Source of the DNA: Methylorubrum salsuginis | GTDB taxonomy: Bacteria; Pseudomonadota; Alphaproteobacteria; Rhizobiales; Beijerinckiaceae | Direction: 5' to 3' | DNA: 64,000 bases | Assembly (NCBI RefSeq): GCF_900114375.1 | Contig: NZ_FOSV01000002.1 | Span: forward strand, 372,001 to 436,000 | Part shown: positions 18,614 through 28,821 of the stretch, one piece after another | Layout: each line of letters begins with the position of its first letter | Position numbering within the stretch: position 1 is the first letter of the stretch | Notes under the pieces: generated by a model | Databases searched by the model: none | What the model was told of the DNA's origin: nothing | Seen by the model: the letters and a program-made list of their open reading frames with translations, nothing else | Translations under genes and position numbers: made by a program

Positions 18614-21247
18614 ATGCGTTCCCTTCGCCGCTCCGCGTCGCCCTACGATACGTTCGTCGACAGCCTGCGGCCGTTCCTGGCCAAGCGGCTGACGGAGTGC
18701 GGCGGCCTCATCCTGTTTGCCGGCGCCGTCGCCCTGATCGTCGCGCTGGCGACGTGGTCGATCGACGATCCGAGCCTCAACCACGCCACCGACCACCGGG
18801 CGCACAACGTGCTCGGCCGCGCGGGCGCCGTGGTGGCCGACCTGGCCATGCAACTCCTCGGCCTCGGCTCGATCGCGCTGGCGCTGCCGCCCGCCCTGTG
18901 GGGCATGCGGCTGATGCGCGAGCGCGACCTGCCGCATGGCGGCGTGCGCCTCGTCCTGTGGATCCTCGGCGTGCTCTGCGTCAGCGCGGTCGCAAGCGCC
19001 CTGCCGCCGACGGCGCGCTGGCCGCTGCCGACCGGGCTCGGCGGCGTGGCGGGCGATGCCCTGCTCGCCGGCACCCGGCGGCTGATCGGCCCGTTCGCGG
19101 CCTTTGCCGGCTTCGCCTTCGCCGCGATCGCGATCCTGAGCCTCACCGCCGCCTGCCGCGTCGCCAAGCCCGACCCGGAGGACGAGGAGGAGGTCGCCTA
19201 CAGCCCGGCCCGCCCGGTCTCCCGCCCGCCCTCCCGCGCCTACGAAGAGCGCCACGATGCCGACGAGCCGAGCCTCGGCATCCTTTCCCTCGGTGCGCTC
19301 GCCCATGCGGTGATGCGCGGTCGCGCGTCGCTGCGCGACCGGGTGGAGGCCTGGAAGGCGCCGGCGGACGGTCGTGACGGGCTCGCCTATGCCGGTGCTT
19401 CGCCCGCGCTCGCGGCCCGCCGCGCCTTCGAGGACGAGGAAGCCCCCTGGGCGGCCCATGCCCCGGCGCGTCCCGCTGCCGCCCGCCGCGAGCCCGTGTT
19501 CGACAACGAGGAGATCGACGCGGACGAGGCGCCGCCCGCCGTGCCCCTCGCCCGCGCCGCCGCGCCGCCGCGCCCGGCCGCGATCCTCGAGGACGACGAG
19601 GCGGCCGAGACCGAGGCCCCGGTCTCGCGCGTGTCGCGGCCCGCGCCCCAGCCGCAGCCGGCCCGGCCGCGTCCGGCCCCCGAATTCCGCCCCGAGCCCG
19701 GCGCCTACCAGCACCCGGCCCTCGAACTGCTGGCCCGTCCGCGCGAGGCGGCGCCGGGCTCCGAGGTCTCGGCCGAGGCGCTGGAGCAGAACGCCACCAT
19801 GCTGGAGGCCACCCTCCAGGATTTCGGCGTGCGCGGCGACATCCTCGCCGTGCGCCCCGGCCCGGTCGTCACCCTCTACGAGCTGGAGCCGGCTCCGGGC
19901 ACCAAATCCTCGCGCGTGATCGCGCTCGCCGACGACATCGCCCGCTCGATGGCCGCCGTCTCCGCCCGCGTCGCCGTGGTGCCGGGCCGCAACGCCATCG
20001 GCATCGAGCTGCCGAACATGAAGCGCGAGACGGTCTTTTTGCGCGAATTGCTCGCCTCGTCCGACTTCGCCGAAACTAAGCACAAGCTCGCTTTGTGTCT
20101 GGGCAAGAACATCGGCGGCGAGCCGATCATCGCCGACCTCGCCCGGATGCCGCACCTGCTGGTGGCCGGCACCACGGGCTCGGGCAAGTCGGTCGCCATC
20201 AACACCATGATCCTGTCGCTGCTCTACCGGCTCAAGCCCGAAGAGTGCCGCCTGATCATGGTCGATCCCAAGATGCTGGAACTGTCGGTCTACGACGGCA
20301 TCCCGCACCTCCTCTCCCCCGTCGTCACCGACCCCAAGAAGGCGGTCATCGCCCTCAAATGGGCCGTGCGCGAGATGGAGGAGCGCTACAAGAAGATGTC
20401 CAAGATCAGCGTGCGCAACATCGACGGCTACAATGCCCGCATGAAGGAAGCCCGCAACCGCGGCGAGACCATCACCCGCACGGTCCAGACCGGCTTCGAC
20501 CGCACCACCGGCGAGGCGGTCTACGAGGACCAGGACATGGACCTCAACCCCCTCCCCTACATCGTCATCGTGGTCGACGAGATGGCCGACCTGATGATGG
20601 TGGCCGGCAAGGACATCGAGGGCGCGATCCAGCGTCTCGCCCAGATGGCGCGCGCGGCGGGCATCCACCTGATCATGGCGACGCAGCGTCCCTCGGTCGA
20701 TGTCATCACCGGCACGATCAAGGCGAACTTCCCGACCCGGATGAGCTTCCAGGTCACCTCGAAGATCGATTCGCGCACGATCCTGGGCGAGATGGGCGCC
20801 GAGCAGCTGCTCGGTCAGGGCGACATGCTGTTCATGGCGGGTGGTGGCCGCACCACCCGCGTCCACGGCCCGTTCTGCTCGGATTCGGAAGTCGAGAGCG
20901 TGGTCGCCCATCTCAAGCGCCAGGGCCGGCCCTCGTATCTCGAAGCCGTCACCGCGGACGAGAGCGAACTGCCTTCGGGCGGTGCGGCGGCGGCCTCCGC
21001 GGACGGCGCGGTGTTCGATGCCGGCCAGTTCGGCGGCTCCGAGGGCGGCGATCTCTACGAGCAGGCGGTCGCAGTGGTGATGCGCGACAAGAAGGCCTCG
21101 ACCTCCTACATCCAGCGCCGCCTCCAGATCGGCTACAACCGCGCCGCCTCGCTGATGGAGCGGATGGAGACCGAAGGCCTCGTCGGCCCCGCCAACCACG
21201 CGGGCAAGCGCGAGATCCTGGTCGAGCCGGAGGCGCAGGACTACTGA
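18614..21247 (+). CDS. ftsK: DNA translocase FtsK
   Basis: Septum-anchored motor that pumps chromosome DNA toward dif during division. The 877-residue protein has four N-terminal membrane segments (about residues 20-190), a proline- and acid-rich linker (to about residue 375), then the RecA-like motor with Walker A ([14 protein letters not shown]) and Walker B ([14 protein letters not shown]), and a C-terminal gamma winged helix (about residues 810-870, [20 protein letters not shown]) that reads KOPS sites. It ends 7 bases inside the convergent MFS gene. Confidence 0.97.
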   Translation: MRSLRRSASPYDTFVDSLRPFLAKRLTECGGLILFAGAVALIVALATWSIDDPSLNHATDHRAHNVLGRAGAVVADLAMQLLGLGSIALALPPALWGMRLMRERDLPHGGVRLVLWILGVLCVSAVASALPPTARWPLPTGLGGVAGDALLAGTRRLIGPFAAFAGFAFAAIAILSLTAACRVAKPDPEDEEEVAYSPARPVSRPPSRAYEERHDADEPSLGILSLGALAHAVMRGRASLRDRVEAWKAPADGRDGLAYAGASPALAARRAFEDEEAPWAAHAPARPAAARREPVFDNEEIDADEAPPAVPLARAAAPPRPAAILEDDEAAETEAPVSRVSRPAPQPQPARPRPAPEFRPEPGAYQHPALELLARPREAAPGSEVSAEALEQNATMLEATLQDFGVRGDILAVRPGPVVTLYELEPAPGTKSSRVIALADDIARSMAAVSARVAVVPGRNAIGIELPNMKRETVFLRELLASSDFAETKHKLALCLGKNIGGEPIIADLARMPHLLVAGTTGSGKSVAINTMILSLLYRLKPEECRLIMVDPKMLELSVYDGIPHLLSPVVTDPKKAVIALKWAVREMEERYKKMSKISVRNIDGYNARMKEARNRGETITRTVQTGFDRTTGEAVYEDQDMDLNPLPYIVIVVDEMADLMMVAGKDIEGAIQRLAQMARAAGIHLIMATQRPSVDVITGTIKANFPTRMSFQVTSKIDSRTILGEMGAEQLLGQGDMLFMAGGGRTTRVHGPFCSDSEVESVVAHLKRQGRPSYLEAVTADESELPSGGAAAASADGAVFDAGQFGGSEGGDLYEQAVAVVMRDKKASTSYIQRRLQIGYNRAASLMERMETEGLVGPANHAGKREILVEPEAQDY

Positions 21248-22521
21248 CGCCGCATCGCGGCGAGCCCGAACACGAGAGCGACGCCGCAGGCCGTGGCGGC
21301 GGGGGAGGCCCAGCGCTCGGCGGCGCCCGCCAGCGCGGCGCCCGCGACGTCGCCGAGATTCATCGCCGCCATGAAGATCTGGAACTGCGTCGCCGACACG
21401 CCCTCCGCCCGGCTCGCCAGCACCACGGTGGGCTGGAGCGCGACGTAGAGGAGCGCCGGCACCACGCTCGCCAGCCCGAGGATGACCGGCCCGCCCCGCG
21501 CCTCGAACCCGCCCACGACGATCAGCGCGATGACGGCGAAGGCTGCGGCGCAGGCAAGGCACAGTCGTCGCAGGGCCGGGGCGGGGCCGATCCGATCGAC
21601 GGCGAACCCGACGAGCCCGGCCCCCAGGGTGCCGCCGAGGAACGCCAGCAGCGCCTGCACCTGCGACAGCGCCCCGGCCTCCCAGCCATGGTCGCGCACC
21701 ATCGCCACCGCGAAGGGCACCTGAAAGAGCGCCAGGACGAAATCGATCCCGAAGCACAGGGCCAGCAGCAGAAGCGCCGCGCGATGGCGGAAGGCGGCGA
21801 GGACCCGGACGACGCCCCGCCCATGCGCGGCCAGCACGCGGGGCGCTTCGGAGACGATCGAGCGCGGGGGCGGCCCGACCCACAGCAGCGCGTCGCCCGG
21901 CCGCTCGCGCACGAGGCCGGCGGCGAGCACGAGGGTGCTGGTGAGGGCCAGCAGCAAGCCGGCGGTGCCGGGGAGGCCGATCTCCGGCAGCAGCCAGCCG
22001 AACAGCGCCGCGCCGAGGGCGGAACCGGTGACGAAGCCGGCGCGGGTGCAGGCGCTGACGCGGCCGAGTTCGCCCTCCGGCACGTTGGCCACGATCATCC
22101 GGTCGGTCGCCGTGTCCGCGAGCGAGGCGCAGAGGCTGTGGAGCAGGAGCACCGCGCCGAGCACGCTCGGGTCCGGCCGCACGCCGAGGAACGGCAGCAG
22201 GCACAGCGCGATCTGGCCGCCGAACAGGCCGCGCACGAGCCAGACGCGGTGCGCCCCCATCGGATGCGGCGCGGCCCGGTCGAGCAGCGGCCCCCACAGC
22301 AGCGGCTGCAGCACCCAGGGCAGGCCGATCAGCGCCAGCAGCGAACCGACCGCGCCCGCGCCGTGACCGTCTGCGGCCAGATGGTTGGCGAGCGCCAGCG
22401 TCGCGAAGCCCGCTACCGTGCCCTGGTAGAGGTAGAGGCCGGCGAACAGCCCGACGCGCCAGCGCCGGGTCAGCAGGCTCGGTGCGCGCCCGAGTTGACC
22501 GGGCGCTTCACGGGACGACAT
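21241..22521 (-). CDS. MFS transporter
   Basis: 426-residue membrane protein with about twelve hydrophobic segments and the loop features of the major facilitator superfamily ([16 protein letters not shown] between segments 2 and 3, VDRIGPAP in the second half). Its overall pattern resembles AmpG-like or siderophore-type permeases, but no substrate motif is clear. ATG at 22521 chosen; the frame remains open upstream over fdh4B only as a shadow. Lies 57 bases after the fdh4B-like gene on the same strand, so it may be co-transcribed with it. Confidence 0.85.
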   Translation of the reverse strand: MSSREAPGQLGRAPSLLTRRWRVGLFAGLYLYQGTVAGFATLALANHLAADGHGAGAVGSLLALIGLPWVLQPLLWGPLLDRAAPHPMGAHRVWLVRGLFGGQIALCLLPFLGVRPDPSVLGAVLLLHSLCASLADTATDRMIVANVPEGELGRVSACTRAGFVTGSALGAALFGWLLPEIGLPGTAGLLLALTSTLVLAAGLVRERPGDALLWVGPPPRSIVSEAPRVLAAHGRGVVRVLAAFRHRAALLLLALCFGIDFVLALFQVPFAVAMVRDHGWEAGALSQVQALLAFLGGTLGAGLVGFAVDRIGPAPALRRLCLACAAAFAVIALIVVGGFEARGGPVILGLASVVPALLYVALQPTVVLASRAEGVSATQFQIFMAAMNLGDVAGAALAGAAERWASPAATACGVALVFGLAAMRRQ

Positions 22522-22577
22522 TCGGGCGCTCTCCACCCGCACAGGGTGGCGGCGGGCCGCGCGCGCGGCAATGGGCG

Positions 22578-22880
22578 TTAAGCTGCCAGCACCGCCAGCA
22601 CGCTGCGCCCGACTTCGCTCGCGGTGTAGCGGGTGCGCTGGGTCCGGGCGTCGCGCCCGGTCACGCTCACCAGCGTCTCGCCCGCGAGCGTCTCGACCGC
22701 CCGCAGCACCAGGGCGTGCTCGACGCCGAAGACGCGGGCGAAGCTCCGGCTGTCCTCCGCCAGTCCGAGATGGAGCCCGGCGAGGATGCCGGATTCCAAG
22801 AGGCTCAGTTCGGGGCGCAGCGCCGCAATGGTGTCGGTCGTCGCCAGAAACGTCTCGGCGTCGGCGGGAGGCGCGCTCAT
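22578..22880 (-). CDS. fdh4B: small protein paired with the FdhF/YdeP-type oxidoreductase (Fdh4B-like)
   Basis: 100-residue soluble protein without a domain I recognise; the C-terminal half (VEHALVLRAVETLAGETLVSVTGRDARTQRTRYT) looks like a small winged-helix-type fold. Its start overlaps the stop of the large subunit gene by four bases (ATGA), so the two are translationally coupled. In Methylobacterium extorquens a pair fdh4A-fdh4B of this shape was shown to matter for formate oxidation; I assign the symbol by that arrangement, not by alignment. Confidence 0.7.
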   Translation of the reverse strand: MSAPPADAETFLATTDTIAALRPELSLLESGILAGLHLGLAEDSRSFARVFGVEHALVLRAVETLAGETLVSVTGRDARTQRTRYTASEVGRSVLAVLAA

Positions 22881-25189
22881 GCGGCCTGGGCTGCCGTGCC
22901 GCGGGCGCGGACCTGCACCAGCACAGATTTCGAGGTCGGGGTGTCCGAGAACTCGCCGAAGGCCGAGAGCGGCACCAGCACGTTGAGTTCCGGATAGTAG
23001 CCGGCGAGCGATCCGCGCGGCATGTCGAACGGCACGAGGCGGAAATCCTCCGCCAGACGCTCCACGCCGTCATCGGTGCCGACGCCGACGAGATCGACCC
23101 GCTCGCCGAAGCGGTCCTTCAGCGCGGCGAGATCATCCGGATGGGCGAAGACCACGCGCCGCTCGCCGTAGACGCCGCGGTAGCGATCATCCAGGCCGTA
23201 GACGGTGGTGTTGTACTGGTCGTGACTGCGGAACGTCTGGAGCACGAAGGTCTCAGCCAACGCGCTCGCGCGCTGGTGCTCGGTCGCCACCGGCAGCGGA
23301 AAGCTGGAGAAGTTGGCCCGGCCCGTCGCCGTCTCGAACACGCGCTCGGAGGCGAGGTTGCGCAGCATGAAGCCGCGGGGTTTTCGCACACGCGTGTTGA
23401 AGCCGGTGAAGCCCGGGATCGTCCGCTCGATCAGGTCGCGGATGCGGTCGTGATCGTCGGCCAGCGTGAGCCAGTCGATCCGCTCGGAACCGAGCGTGGC
23501 GGCGGCCATGCCGGCGATGATGGCGACCTCGGAGCGCAGATGCGGCGAGGCCGGCTTGTTGATGCCGCCCGAGCCGTGGACCATGCTCATCGAATCCTCG
23601 ACGGTCACGATCTGGACCTTGCCCTGGCTGTTGCGGTCCACCTCGGTGCGGCCGAGGCAGGGCAGTACGTAGGAGACGCGGCCGGGGACGAGGTGCGAGT
23701 GGTTCAGCTTCGTCGCGATGTGGACGGTCAACTCGCAGCCGCTCAGTGCCTTGGCGACGAGCGGCGTATCGGGGGTGGCGCGCAAAAAGTTGCCGCCCAG
23801 CCCGATGAAGGCCTTCGACGAGCCGTCGAGCATCGCGCCGATGGCGCCGAGCACGTTGTGGCCGTGCTTGCGCGGCATGCCGAGCCCGAACTCGCGCTCC
23901 AGCGCCTCGATGAGAGCCAGCGGCGGCTTCTCGTTGATGCCGACGGTGCGGTCGCCCTGCACGTTGGAATGGCCGCGCACCGGGCACAGGCCGGTGCCGG
24001 GCCGCCCGACATGGCCGCGCAGGAACAGCACGTTGGCGATCTCGCGGATCGTCGCCACCGAGTGGCGGTGCTGCGTCACGCCCATCGCCCAGGTGGCGAT
24101 CACCTTGTCGGCGTTGAGATAGACCTCGGCGGCGGCCTCGATCTCCGCGCGGGTCAGGCCGGACTGGTCGAGGATCGCGCTCCATTCCGTCGCCTCGACG
24201 GCGGCGCGGTACTCCTCGAAGGCCAGCGTATGGGTGGAGAGGAAGGCGTGATCGAGGAGCGAGGGCTTGCCCTCATTGAGCGCCGCCGCGTCGCGGGCGA
24301 AGACCACCTTGGCAATGCCGCGGAAGGCCGCCATGTCGCCGCCGGGCTTGGGCTGGAGATAGTGGCTGGCGATGGGGCGGCTCGCCCCGCGCAGCATCTC
24401 GACGCTGTTCTGCGGGTCGGCGAAACGCTCCAGGCCCCGCTCGCGCACGGGATTGAGCACGACGATCTGGGCGCCGCGCTCGGCGGCGCGGCGCAGGTCG
24501 CCCAGCATCCGCGGATGGTTGGTGCCGGGATTCTGCCCGACGACGAAGACCGCGTCGGCCTTCTCGAAGTCTTCGAGCAGCACCGTGCCCTTGCCGATGC
24601 CGATGGCCTGGACGAGCGCGATGCCGCTGGCCTCGTGGCACATGTTCGAGCAATCGGGGAAGTTGTTGGTGCCGTAGGTTCGGGCGAAGAGCTGGTAGAG
24701 GTAAGCCGCCTCGTTCGAGGCGCGGCCGGACGTGTAGAACTCGGCCCGGTCCGGGTTGCCGAGGCTGCGGAGCGTCGCGCCGATCTCGTCGAAGGCTTGC
24801 GTCCACTCCACCGGGCGATAGGTGTCGCTGGCCGCGTCGTAGCGCATCGGATGCGTCAGGCGGCCCTCGCTCTCGAGGGCGTAGTCGGTCCAGCCGCGCA
24901 GTTCCGAGACGGTGTGCTTGGCAAAGAAGCGCGGGGCGGCGCGCTTGTCGGTGGCCTCCCAGGACACCGCCTTCACGCCGTTCTCGCAGAACTCGAACGA
25001 GGAGCCGTGGGCCGGGTCGCCCCAGGCGCAGCCGGGACAGTCGAAGCCATCCGGCTGGTTGGCCGAGAGCAGGGCGCGGGCCCCGGAGAGCGGCGCACGG
25101 CTGCCGAGCAGGTGCTTGCCGCAGCTCTTCAGCGCGCCCCAGCCGCCTGCGGCGGAGGAGCGCTTGGGAAGGGATTGCGAACGGTCCAT
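22877..25189 (-). CDS. fdh4A: FdhF/YdeP-type molybdopterin oxidoreductase (Fdh4A-like formate dehydrogenase)
   Basis: 770-residue molybdopterin-dependent oxidoreductase of the YdeP branch, predicted to oxidise formate in the cytoplasm. Visible blocks: N-terminal DGFDCPGCAWGDP with two cysteines, the Moco region FPDCSNMCHEASG (about residue 187) with the probable metal-ligand cysteine, VVGQNPGTNHPRM, GTGLCPVRGHSNVQGDRTVG, and the C-terminal dinucleotide-binding region with QYNTTVYGLDDRYRGVYGERR. Only a short N-terminal cysteine pair is present, so a full four-cysteine iron-sulfur ligand set is not obvious. Strongly resembles the Fdh4A of methylotrophs. Confidence 0.85.
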   Translation of the reverse strand: MDRSQSLPKRSSAAGGWGALKSCGKHLLGSRAPLSGARALLSANQPDGFDCPGCAWGDPAHGSSFEFCENGVKAVSWEATDKRAAPRFFAKHTVSELRGWTDYALESEGRLTHPMRYDAASDTYRPVEWTQAFDEIGATLRSLGNPDRAEFYTSGRASNEAAYLYQLFARTYGTNNFPDCSNMCHEASGIALVQAIGIGKGTVLLEDFEKADAVFVVGQNPGTNHPRMLGDLRRAAERGAQIVVLNPVRERGLERFADPQNSVEMLRGASRPIASHYLQPKPGGDMAAFRGIAKVVFARDAAALNEGKPSLLDHAFLSTHTLAFEEYRAAVEATEWSAILDQSGLTRAEIEAAAEVYLNADKVIATWAMGVTQHRHSVATIREIANVLFLRGHVGRPGTGLCPVRGHSNVQGDRTVGINEKPPLALIEALEREFGLGMPRKHGHNVLGAIGAMLDGSSKAFIGLGGNFLRATPDTPLVAKALSGCELTVHIATKLNHSHLVPGRVSYVLPCLGRTEVDRNSQGKVQIVTVEDSMSMVHGSGGINKPASPHLRSEVAIIAGMAAATLGSERIDWLTLADDHDRIRDLIERTIPGFTGFNTRVRKPRGFMLRNLASERVFETATGRANFSSFPLPVATEHQRASALAETFVLQTFRSHDQYNTTVYGLDDRYRGVYGERRVVFAHPDDLAALKDRFGERVDLVGVGTDDGVERLAEDFRLVPFDMPRGSLAGYYPELNVLVPLSAFGEFSDTPTSKSVLVQVRARGTAAQAA

Positions 25190-25569
25190 CGAGAGCCCGG
25201 TCTTCGCGTTATCGGAGAAATCGCCTCGCCCATCCGGTGCTTCGGCTCCGCACGGCGGAGCGATCTCGAATGTCGATGCCGCAAATTACCATCTCGCATT
25301 TGCGAGTGGATGAGCGGCGATTGCCGGGGGAGGCATGCTTCAGGCGCGGGCTAAGCCACCTTGTTCCGATGCATTGTTCATAATTCGAATAGCTAAAGGG
25401 CGCGGACGCGAGAAAACGACTGTGAATGGCTCGGCATTTTGCTGCAATGCAGGAAAATGCCGAGTGCGCGGAGCGGGGTCGGCCGCGATGGCCGCCCCTG
25501 TGATGAGACGGCTGATCAAGGCTCGACGGTTCCACCGCGCGCCGTCGTTGCGAGGCGGAGCGCGGATCG
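25190..25569. other. intergenic region upstream of fdh4A
   Basis: 380 bases between the fdh4A start and the pyrD stop, both on the minus strand. Contains a locally AT-richer patch near 25360-25400 (TTCATAATTCGAATAGC) which may hold the fdh4A promoter. Long open frames here lack a plausible product. No terminator or RNA gene seen. Confidence 0.4.
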
Positions 25570-26646
25570 TCAGAGGCTTCGCGCGATGTCGGCTGCATCC
25601 CGCCCGACGGCCGGCGCGAGGCTTGTCAGTCGCTCCGCCCGGAGCCGATCGGCCAGACCGCGCTTGATCGTCCCGACGAGCCCCGGCCCCTCGTAGACGA
25701 GTGCCGAGTAGAGCTGGAGCAGGCGCGCGCCTGCGCGGATCTTGGTCCAGGCGGTCTCGGCCGAATCGATGCCGCCGACGCCGATCAGGGGAATGCGGTC
25801 GCCGACCCGCAAAAAGGTCTCGGCGAGAAGCCGGGTCGAGGCCGCGAAGAGGGGGCGGCCCGAGAGGCCGCCGGTCTCCTCGGCCAGCACCGTCTCGGCG
25901 AGCGTCGGGGGGCGGGCGATCGTGGTGTTGGAGACGACGAGGCCGTCGATGCCGCGGCGCAGAGCCGTGGCGCTCATGGCGTCGAGGCCGTCCAGCGCGA
26001 TGTCGGGGGCGATCTTGAGGAGGATGGCCGGGCGGGCGCCGGAGGCGTCGCGGGCCGCGACGACGCGGGCCAGCAGGTCGTCGAGGAAGGCCTCGCCCTG
26101 GAGGTCGCGCAGGCCTGGCGTGTTGGGCGAGGAGACGTTGACGGTGAGGAAGGCGACGTGGGGCGCGAGCCGTGCGGTGCAGGCGACGTAGTCGGCGATC
26201 CGATCCGACGCGTCCTTGTTGGCGCCGATGTTGACGCCGACGATCCCCGGCCGTCCGGCGCGCGCCGCGAGCCGGTCGGCGACCGCGTCGAGGCCCTCGC
26301 TGTTGAGGCCGAAGCGGTTGATGACCGCCCGGTCGCGGGTGAGCCGAAACACCCGCGGGCGCGGATTGCCGGGCTGGGGCCGCGGCACCACGCCGCCGAC
26401 CTCGACGAAGCCGAAGCCGAGGCCGAGCATTGCGTCGGCGACCCGCGCACCCTTGTCGAAGCCTGCCGCCAGCCCGACCGGATTGGGGAAGCGGCGGCCG
26501 AACAGCTCGACCGCGAGGGCGGCGTCGTCCGGCGCCGGACTGCGGGGCGGCAGCAGGCTCAGACCCCGCAGGGTGAGGTCGTGGGCGGTCTCGGCGTCCA
26601 GGCCGTGCAGGATCGGCCGCGCGAGGGGAAACAGCGCCTCGATCAT
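25570..26646 (-). CDS. pyrD: dihydroorotate dehydrogenase (quinone), class 2
   Basis: Membrane-associated FMN enzyme that oxidises dihydroorotate to orotate with ubiquinone. The 358-residue protein has the class 2 N-terminal helix ([19 protein letters not shown]), [45 protein letters not shown] with the catalytic serine region, and [20 protein letters not shown] at the FMN phosphate site. Start ATG at 26646 overlaps the stop of the DUF952 gene (ATGA); the open frame further upstream runs over that gene and is not used. Confidence 0.96.
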   Translation of the reverse strand: MIEALFPLARPILHGLDAETAHDLTLRGLSLLPPRSPAPDDAALAVELFGRRFPNPVGLAAGFDKGARVADAMLGLGFGFVEVGGVVPRPQPGNPRPRVFRLTRDRAVINRFGLNSEGLDAVADRLAARAGRPGIVGVNIGANKDASDRIADYVACTARLAPHVAFLTVNVSSPNTPGLRDLQGEAFLDDLLARVVAARDASGARPAILLKIAPDIALDGLDAMSATALRRGIDGLVVSNTTIARPPTLAETVLAEETGGLSGRPLFAASTRLLAETFLRVGDRIPLIGVGGIDSAETAWTKIRAGARLLQLYSALVYEGPGLVGTIKRGLADRLRAERLTSLAPAVGRDAADIARSL

Positions 26647-27005
26647 CGGCCGGCGACCTCTTCGGGAAAAGAATCCGGGAAGATATGGCGCCCGTCCGCG
26701 CCGAGGGGCAGTTCCACGACCGAGCGTACGGCGCTCAAGGGCAGGGCGCCGTAGAGATGCGGGAACAGCGCGCCGCCGCGGGACGGCTCGAAGCGCAGGG
26801 CCTCGCCGAGATCGTCCGTCTCGACGGCGATGAGGAGCAGGTCGTCCTGGGCCGCGAAGTGGCGTGCGGCGGTCTCGGCCGCTTGGCTCGCGGTGGAGAA
26901 ATGGATGTAGCCGTCGGCGAGATCGACCGGCGCGCCGCGAAATTCCCCTTGTGCCTCGGCTTCCCGCCAGAGCGGGCGCGGGCAGATCTTGTAGACGAGG
27001 GGCAT
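26643..27005 (-). CDS. DUF952 domain-containing protein
   Basis: 120-residue soluble protein matching the DUF952 family by its [11 protein letters not shown] start and [19 protein letters not shown] segment. Biochemical function unknown. Translationally coupled to pyrD by an ATGA overlap, an arrangement also common in related genomes. Start ATG at 27005 chosen because the conserved region begins directly there. Confidence 0.9.
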   Translation of the reverse strand: MPLVYKICPRPLWREAEAQGEFRGAPVDLADGYIHFSTASQAAETAARHFAAQDDLLLIAVETDDLGEALRFEPSRGGALFPHLYGALPLSAVRSVVELPLGADGRHIFPDSFPEEVAGR

Positions 27006-27161
27006 GGGGCTCCTGCCGGATCCTTCGGACGGGGGAGCGATAAGGCGCACCCGCCGGCATCGCAACCGGCCGGAGCGGCGCCTTCACCCGCAGGCCTTGC
27101 GGTGCGACAGTGCCGGGTCGCCGCGGCCGTGATTGCAATCGATTCCGGCTGGTTCTAGTTT

Positions 27162-27173
27162 CCTATTGCTAGG
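27162..27173. promoter_or_regulatory. possible operator of the S24 regulator
   Basis: CCTATTGCTAGG, an imperfect dyad (CCTA/TAGG) inside an AT-richer patch with a second CTAG at 27155-27158, 41 bases before the regulator start. A plausible autoregulatory site, unproven. Confidence 0.3.
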
Positions 27174-27213
27174 CCGTCTGTCCCATTCGCAGGCGTGCCC
27201 GGGGGCCGAGGCC

Positions 27214-27846
27214 ATGCTGTCGCACGAGCAGATCTGGGCTGCCATCGACCGTCTGGCCGAGCGCTACGGCTATTCCGCCTCGGGGCTCGCCCGCCGGGCC
27301 GGGCTCGACGCCACGAGCTTCAACCGCTCCAAGCGGATCGGACCGGACGGGCGCAAGCGCTGGCCCTCGACCGAATCGGTCTCGAAAGTGCTCGCCGCCA
27401 CCGGCGCCAGCCTCGACGATTTTCTGCGCCTGATCGATTCCCGCGAGGGGCCGGTGCGCACCATGGTGCCGTTGATCGGCCTGACCCAGGCGGGCTCCGG
27501 CCGCCTCTTCACCGACGAGGGCATGCCGGCGGGTGGACCCGGCTGGGACGAGATCGAGTTCCCCGATCTCGGCGGGGACCGGGCCTTCGCCCTGGAAGTG
27601 CAGGGCGATTCGATGAGGCCGCTCTACCGCGACGGCGACGTGTTGATCGTCTCGCCCAGCGCCAGCGTGCGCAAGGGCGACCGGGTGGTGGCGCGGCTCA
27701 CCAACGGCGAGGTGCTCGCCAAGGAACTGCGCCGCCGCACCGCCCGCACCGTCGAGCTGATCTCGCTCAACCCGGATTACGAGGACCGAACGGTGCCGCT
27801 GGCCGAGGTGAGCTGGATGGCCCGGGTGATGTGGGTGCGGCAGTAA
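27214..27846 (+). CDS. XRE-type repressor with S24 peptidase domain
   Basis: 210-residue CI/LexA-like regulator. An N-terminal helix-turn-helix (about residues 10-65, SASGLARRAGLDATSFNRSKR) is joined to an S24 self-cleavage domain with the likely scissile Ala93-Gly94 (TQAGSG), nucleophile Ser133 in GDSMRPLYRDGD and general base Lys170 (VLAKEL). All three catalytic elements are present, so RecA-stimulated autocleavage is possible. No phage genes lie nearby, which suggests a host stress or stand-alone regulator rather than a prophage repressor. Confidence 0.88.
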   Translation: MLSHEQIWAAIDRLAERYGYSASGLARRAGLDATSFNRSKRIGPDGRKRWPSTESVSKVLAATGASLDDFLRLIDSREGPVRTMVPLIGLTQAGSGRLFTDEGMPAGGPGWDEIEFPDLGGDRAFALEVQGDSMRPLYRDGDVLIVSPSASVRKGDRVVARLTNGEVLAKELRRRTARTVELISLNPDYEDRTVPLAEVSWMARVMWVRQ

Positions 27847-27864
27847 GGAGGGCGCAGGTCGGCG

Positions 27865-28194
27865 CTACTGCCCGGCGATCCGGTGCGCCACGTCGAGGGC
27901 GATATGGCCCGAGAGCAGGCCCCAGCCGCAGGCGATCATCGTTGCGATCATCACGAACGGGATCGGGCGGCGCTCCAGCTTCCGCCCGCGCAGGGTGTTG
28001 CGCAGGATGATGAAGGGGGCGACGAAGGCCAGCATCGGCAGGGCCGCGAGCGTCGAGACGCCGCCGGCCTCCAGCAGGCGGAAACTCGCCCGCCGGTTGG
28101 TGGCGAATTCGAAGGCGCTCGCCATCAGCCCCGACAGCGCGAGACCGATCACGAGCGCCTGGAGGGATTCGATCGAGGACGGGCTCAGGGCCAT
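27865..28194 (-). CDS. hypothetical membrane protein
   Basis: 109-residue protein with about three hydrophobic segments (ALVIGLALSGLMASAFEF, LAALPMLAFVAPFIIL, VMIATMIACGWGLLSG). Conserved-looking in composition; no function assigned. The start at 28194 (MALSPSS) is preferred over one 12 codons upstream. Convergent with the S24 regulator, 18 bases apart. Confidence 0.75.
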   Translation of the reverse strand: MALSPSSIESLQALVIGLALSGLMASAFEFATNRRASFRLLEAGGVSTLAALPMLAFVAPFIILRNTLRGRKLERRPIPFVMIATMIACGWGLLSGHIALDVAHRIAGQ

Positions 28195-28321
28195 GACGCG
28201 ACGCTCCTTCTCAGGATGAGACGCGCACACTGACCGATCGTTTACGTCCTGTTAAGGAATACCTTTCCTCAACGTTAACGCCGCCCACAGCCTCGTGCCG
28301 GGGCGGCGCCGAAGCGCCCGT

Positions 28322-28537
28322 TCAGGCGTCTTCCTCGAGGTCGATGTCGAGGATCGCCATCCGGAAGGTGAAGGAATCGTCGCCGTCCTCCTTGTCGTCG
28401 GCGAGCACGCCGATCGACTCGTCGCCGATGAACACCTCGGCGGAATCGCCGGTCTTCATCGCGACCACGCGGATGTTGGCGTTGGCGAACTTGCGGCGCA
28501 GGTAACCCTGCAGCTTGGCGATCTCGGTCTTGTTCAC
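28322..28537 (-). CDS. DUF3126 family protein
   Basis: 71-residue acidic protein typical of the alphaproteobacterial DUF3126 family (NKTEIAKLQGYLRRKFANANIRV...DDSFTFRMAILDIDLEE). Function unknown. The GTG start at 28537 is supported by AAGAAGG eight bases upstream and by the family length. The open frame upstream of it is not needed. Confidence 0.85.
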   Translation of the reverse strand: MNKTEIAKLQGYLRRKFANANIRVVAMKTGDSAEVFIGDESIGVLADDKEDGDDSFTFRMAILDIDLEEDA

Positions 28538-28721
28538 GCCGTCGACCTTCTTGTTGGGGGGCGCCGCGCAGGGACGCGCGAGGCGCGGCGCGGGAATGAC
28601 GGCGGCTTGCCAGATCGCGGGGGGGCAGGCAACCCGGGCGCCGCAGACGGCGGCCCGCGAATCGGCTAAGGCCGCGCGGCGCAGGATGCGCATCCCCGAC
28701 ACGCTTTCATGGAGGCGGAGC

Positions 28722-28808
28722 ATGACCCAGGCAATCCGGCAGACGACCGACCGAGCCGCCGCGCGCCCGCTCCGCGGGTTCTCGGCCACGCCGAGACTTC
28801 CCACATGA
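28722..28808 (+). CDS. possible 28-codon leader ORF before rtcB
   Basis: ATG at 28722 preceded by an excellent ribosome-binding site (GGAGGCGGAG), encoding a short basic peptide rich in Arg, Ala and Pro and ending 13 bases before the rtcB start. It could be a leader peptide that couples or regulates rtcB translation. No homologue recognised; could be chance. The rest of 28538-28721 shows nothing I can name. Confidence 0.3.
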   Translation: MTQAIRQTTDRAAARPLRGFSATPRLPT

Positions 28809-28821
28809 AAGCACGGACGAT

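Noticed and set aside
25209..25598. 129-codon minus-strand ORF before fdh4A
   Set aside because: Arginine- and serine-rich product without resemblance to any family, overlaps the pyrD end and the likely promoter; treated as a shadow.
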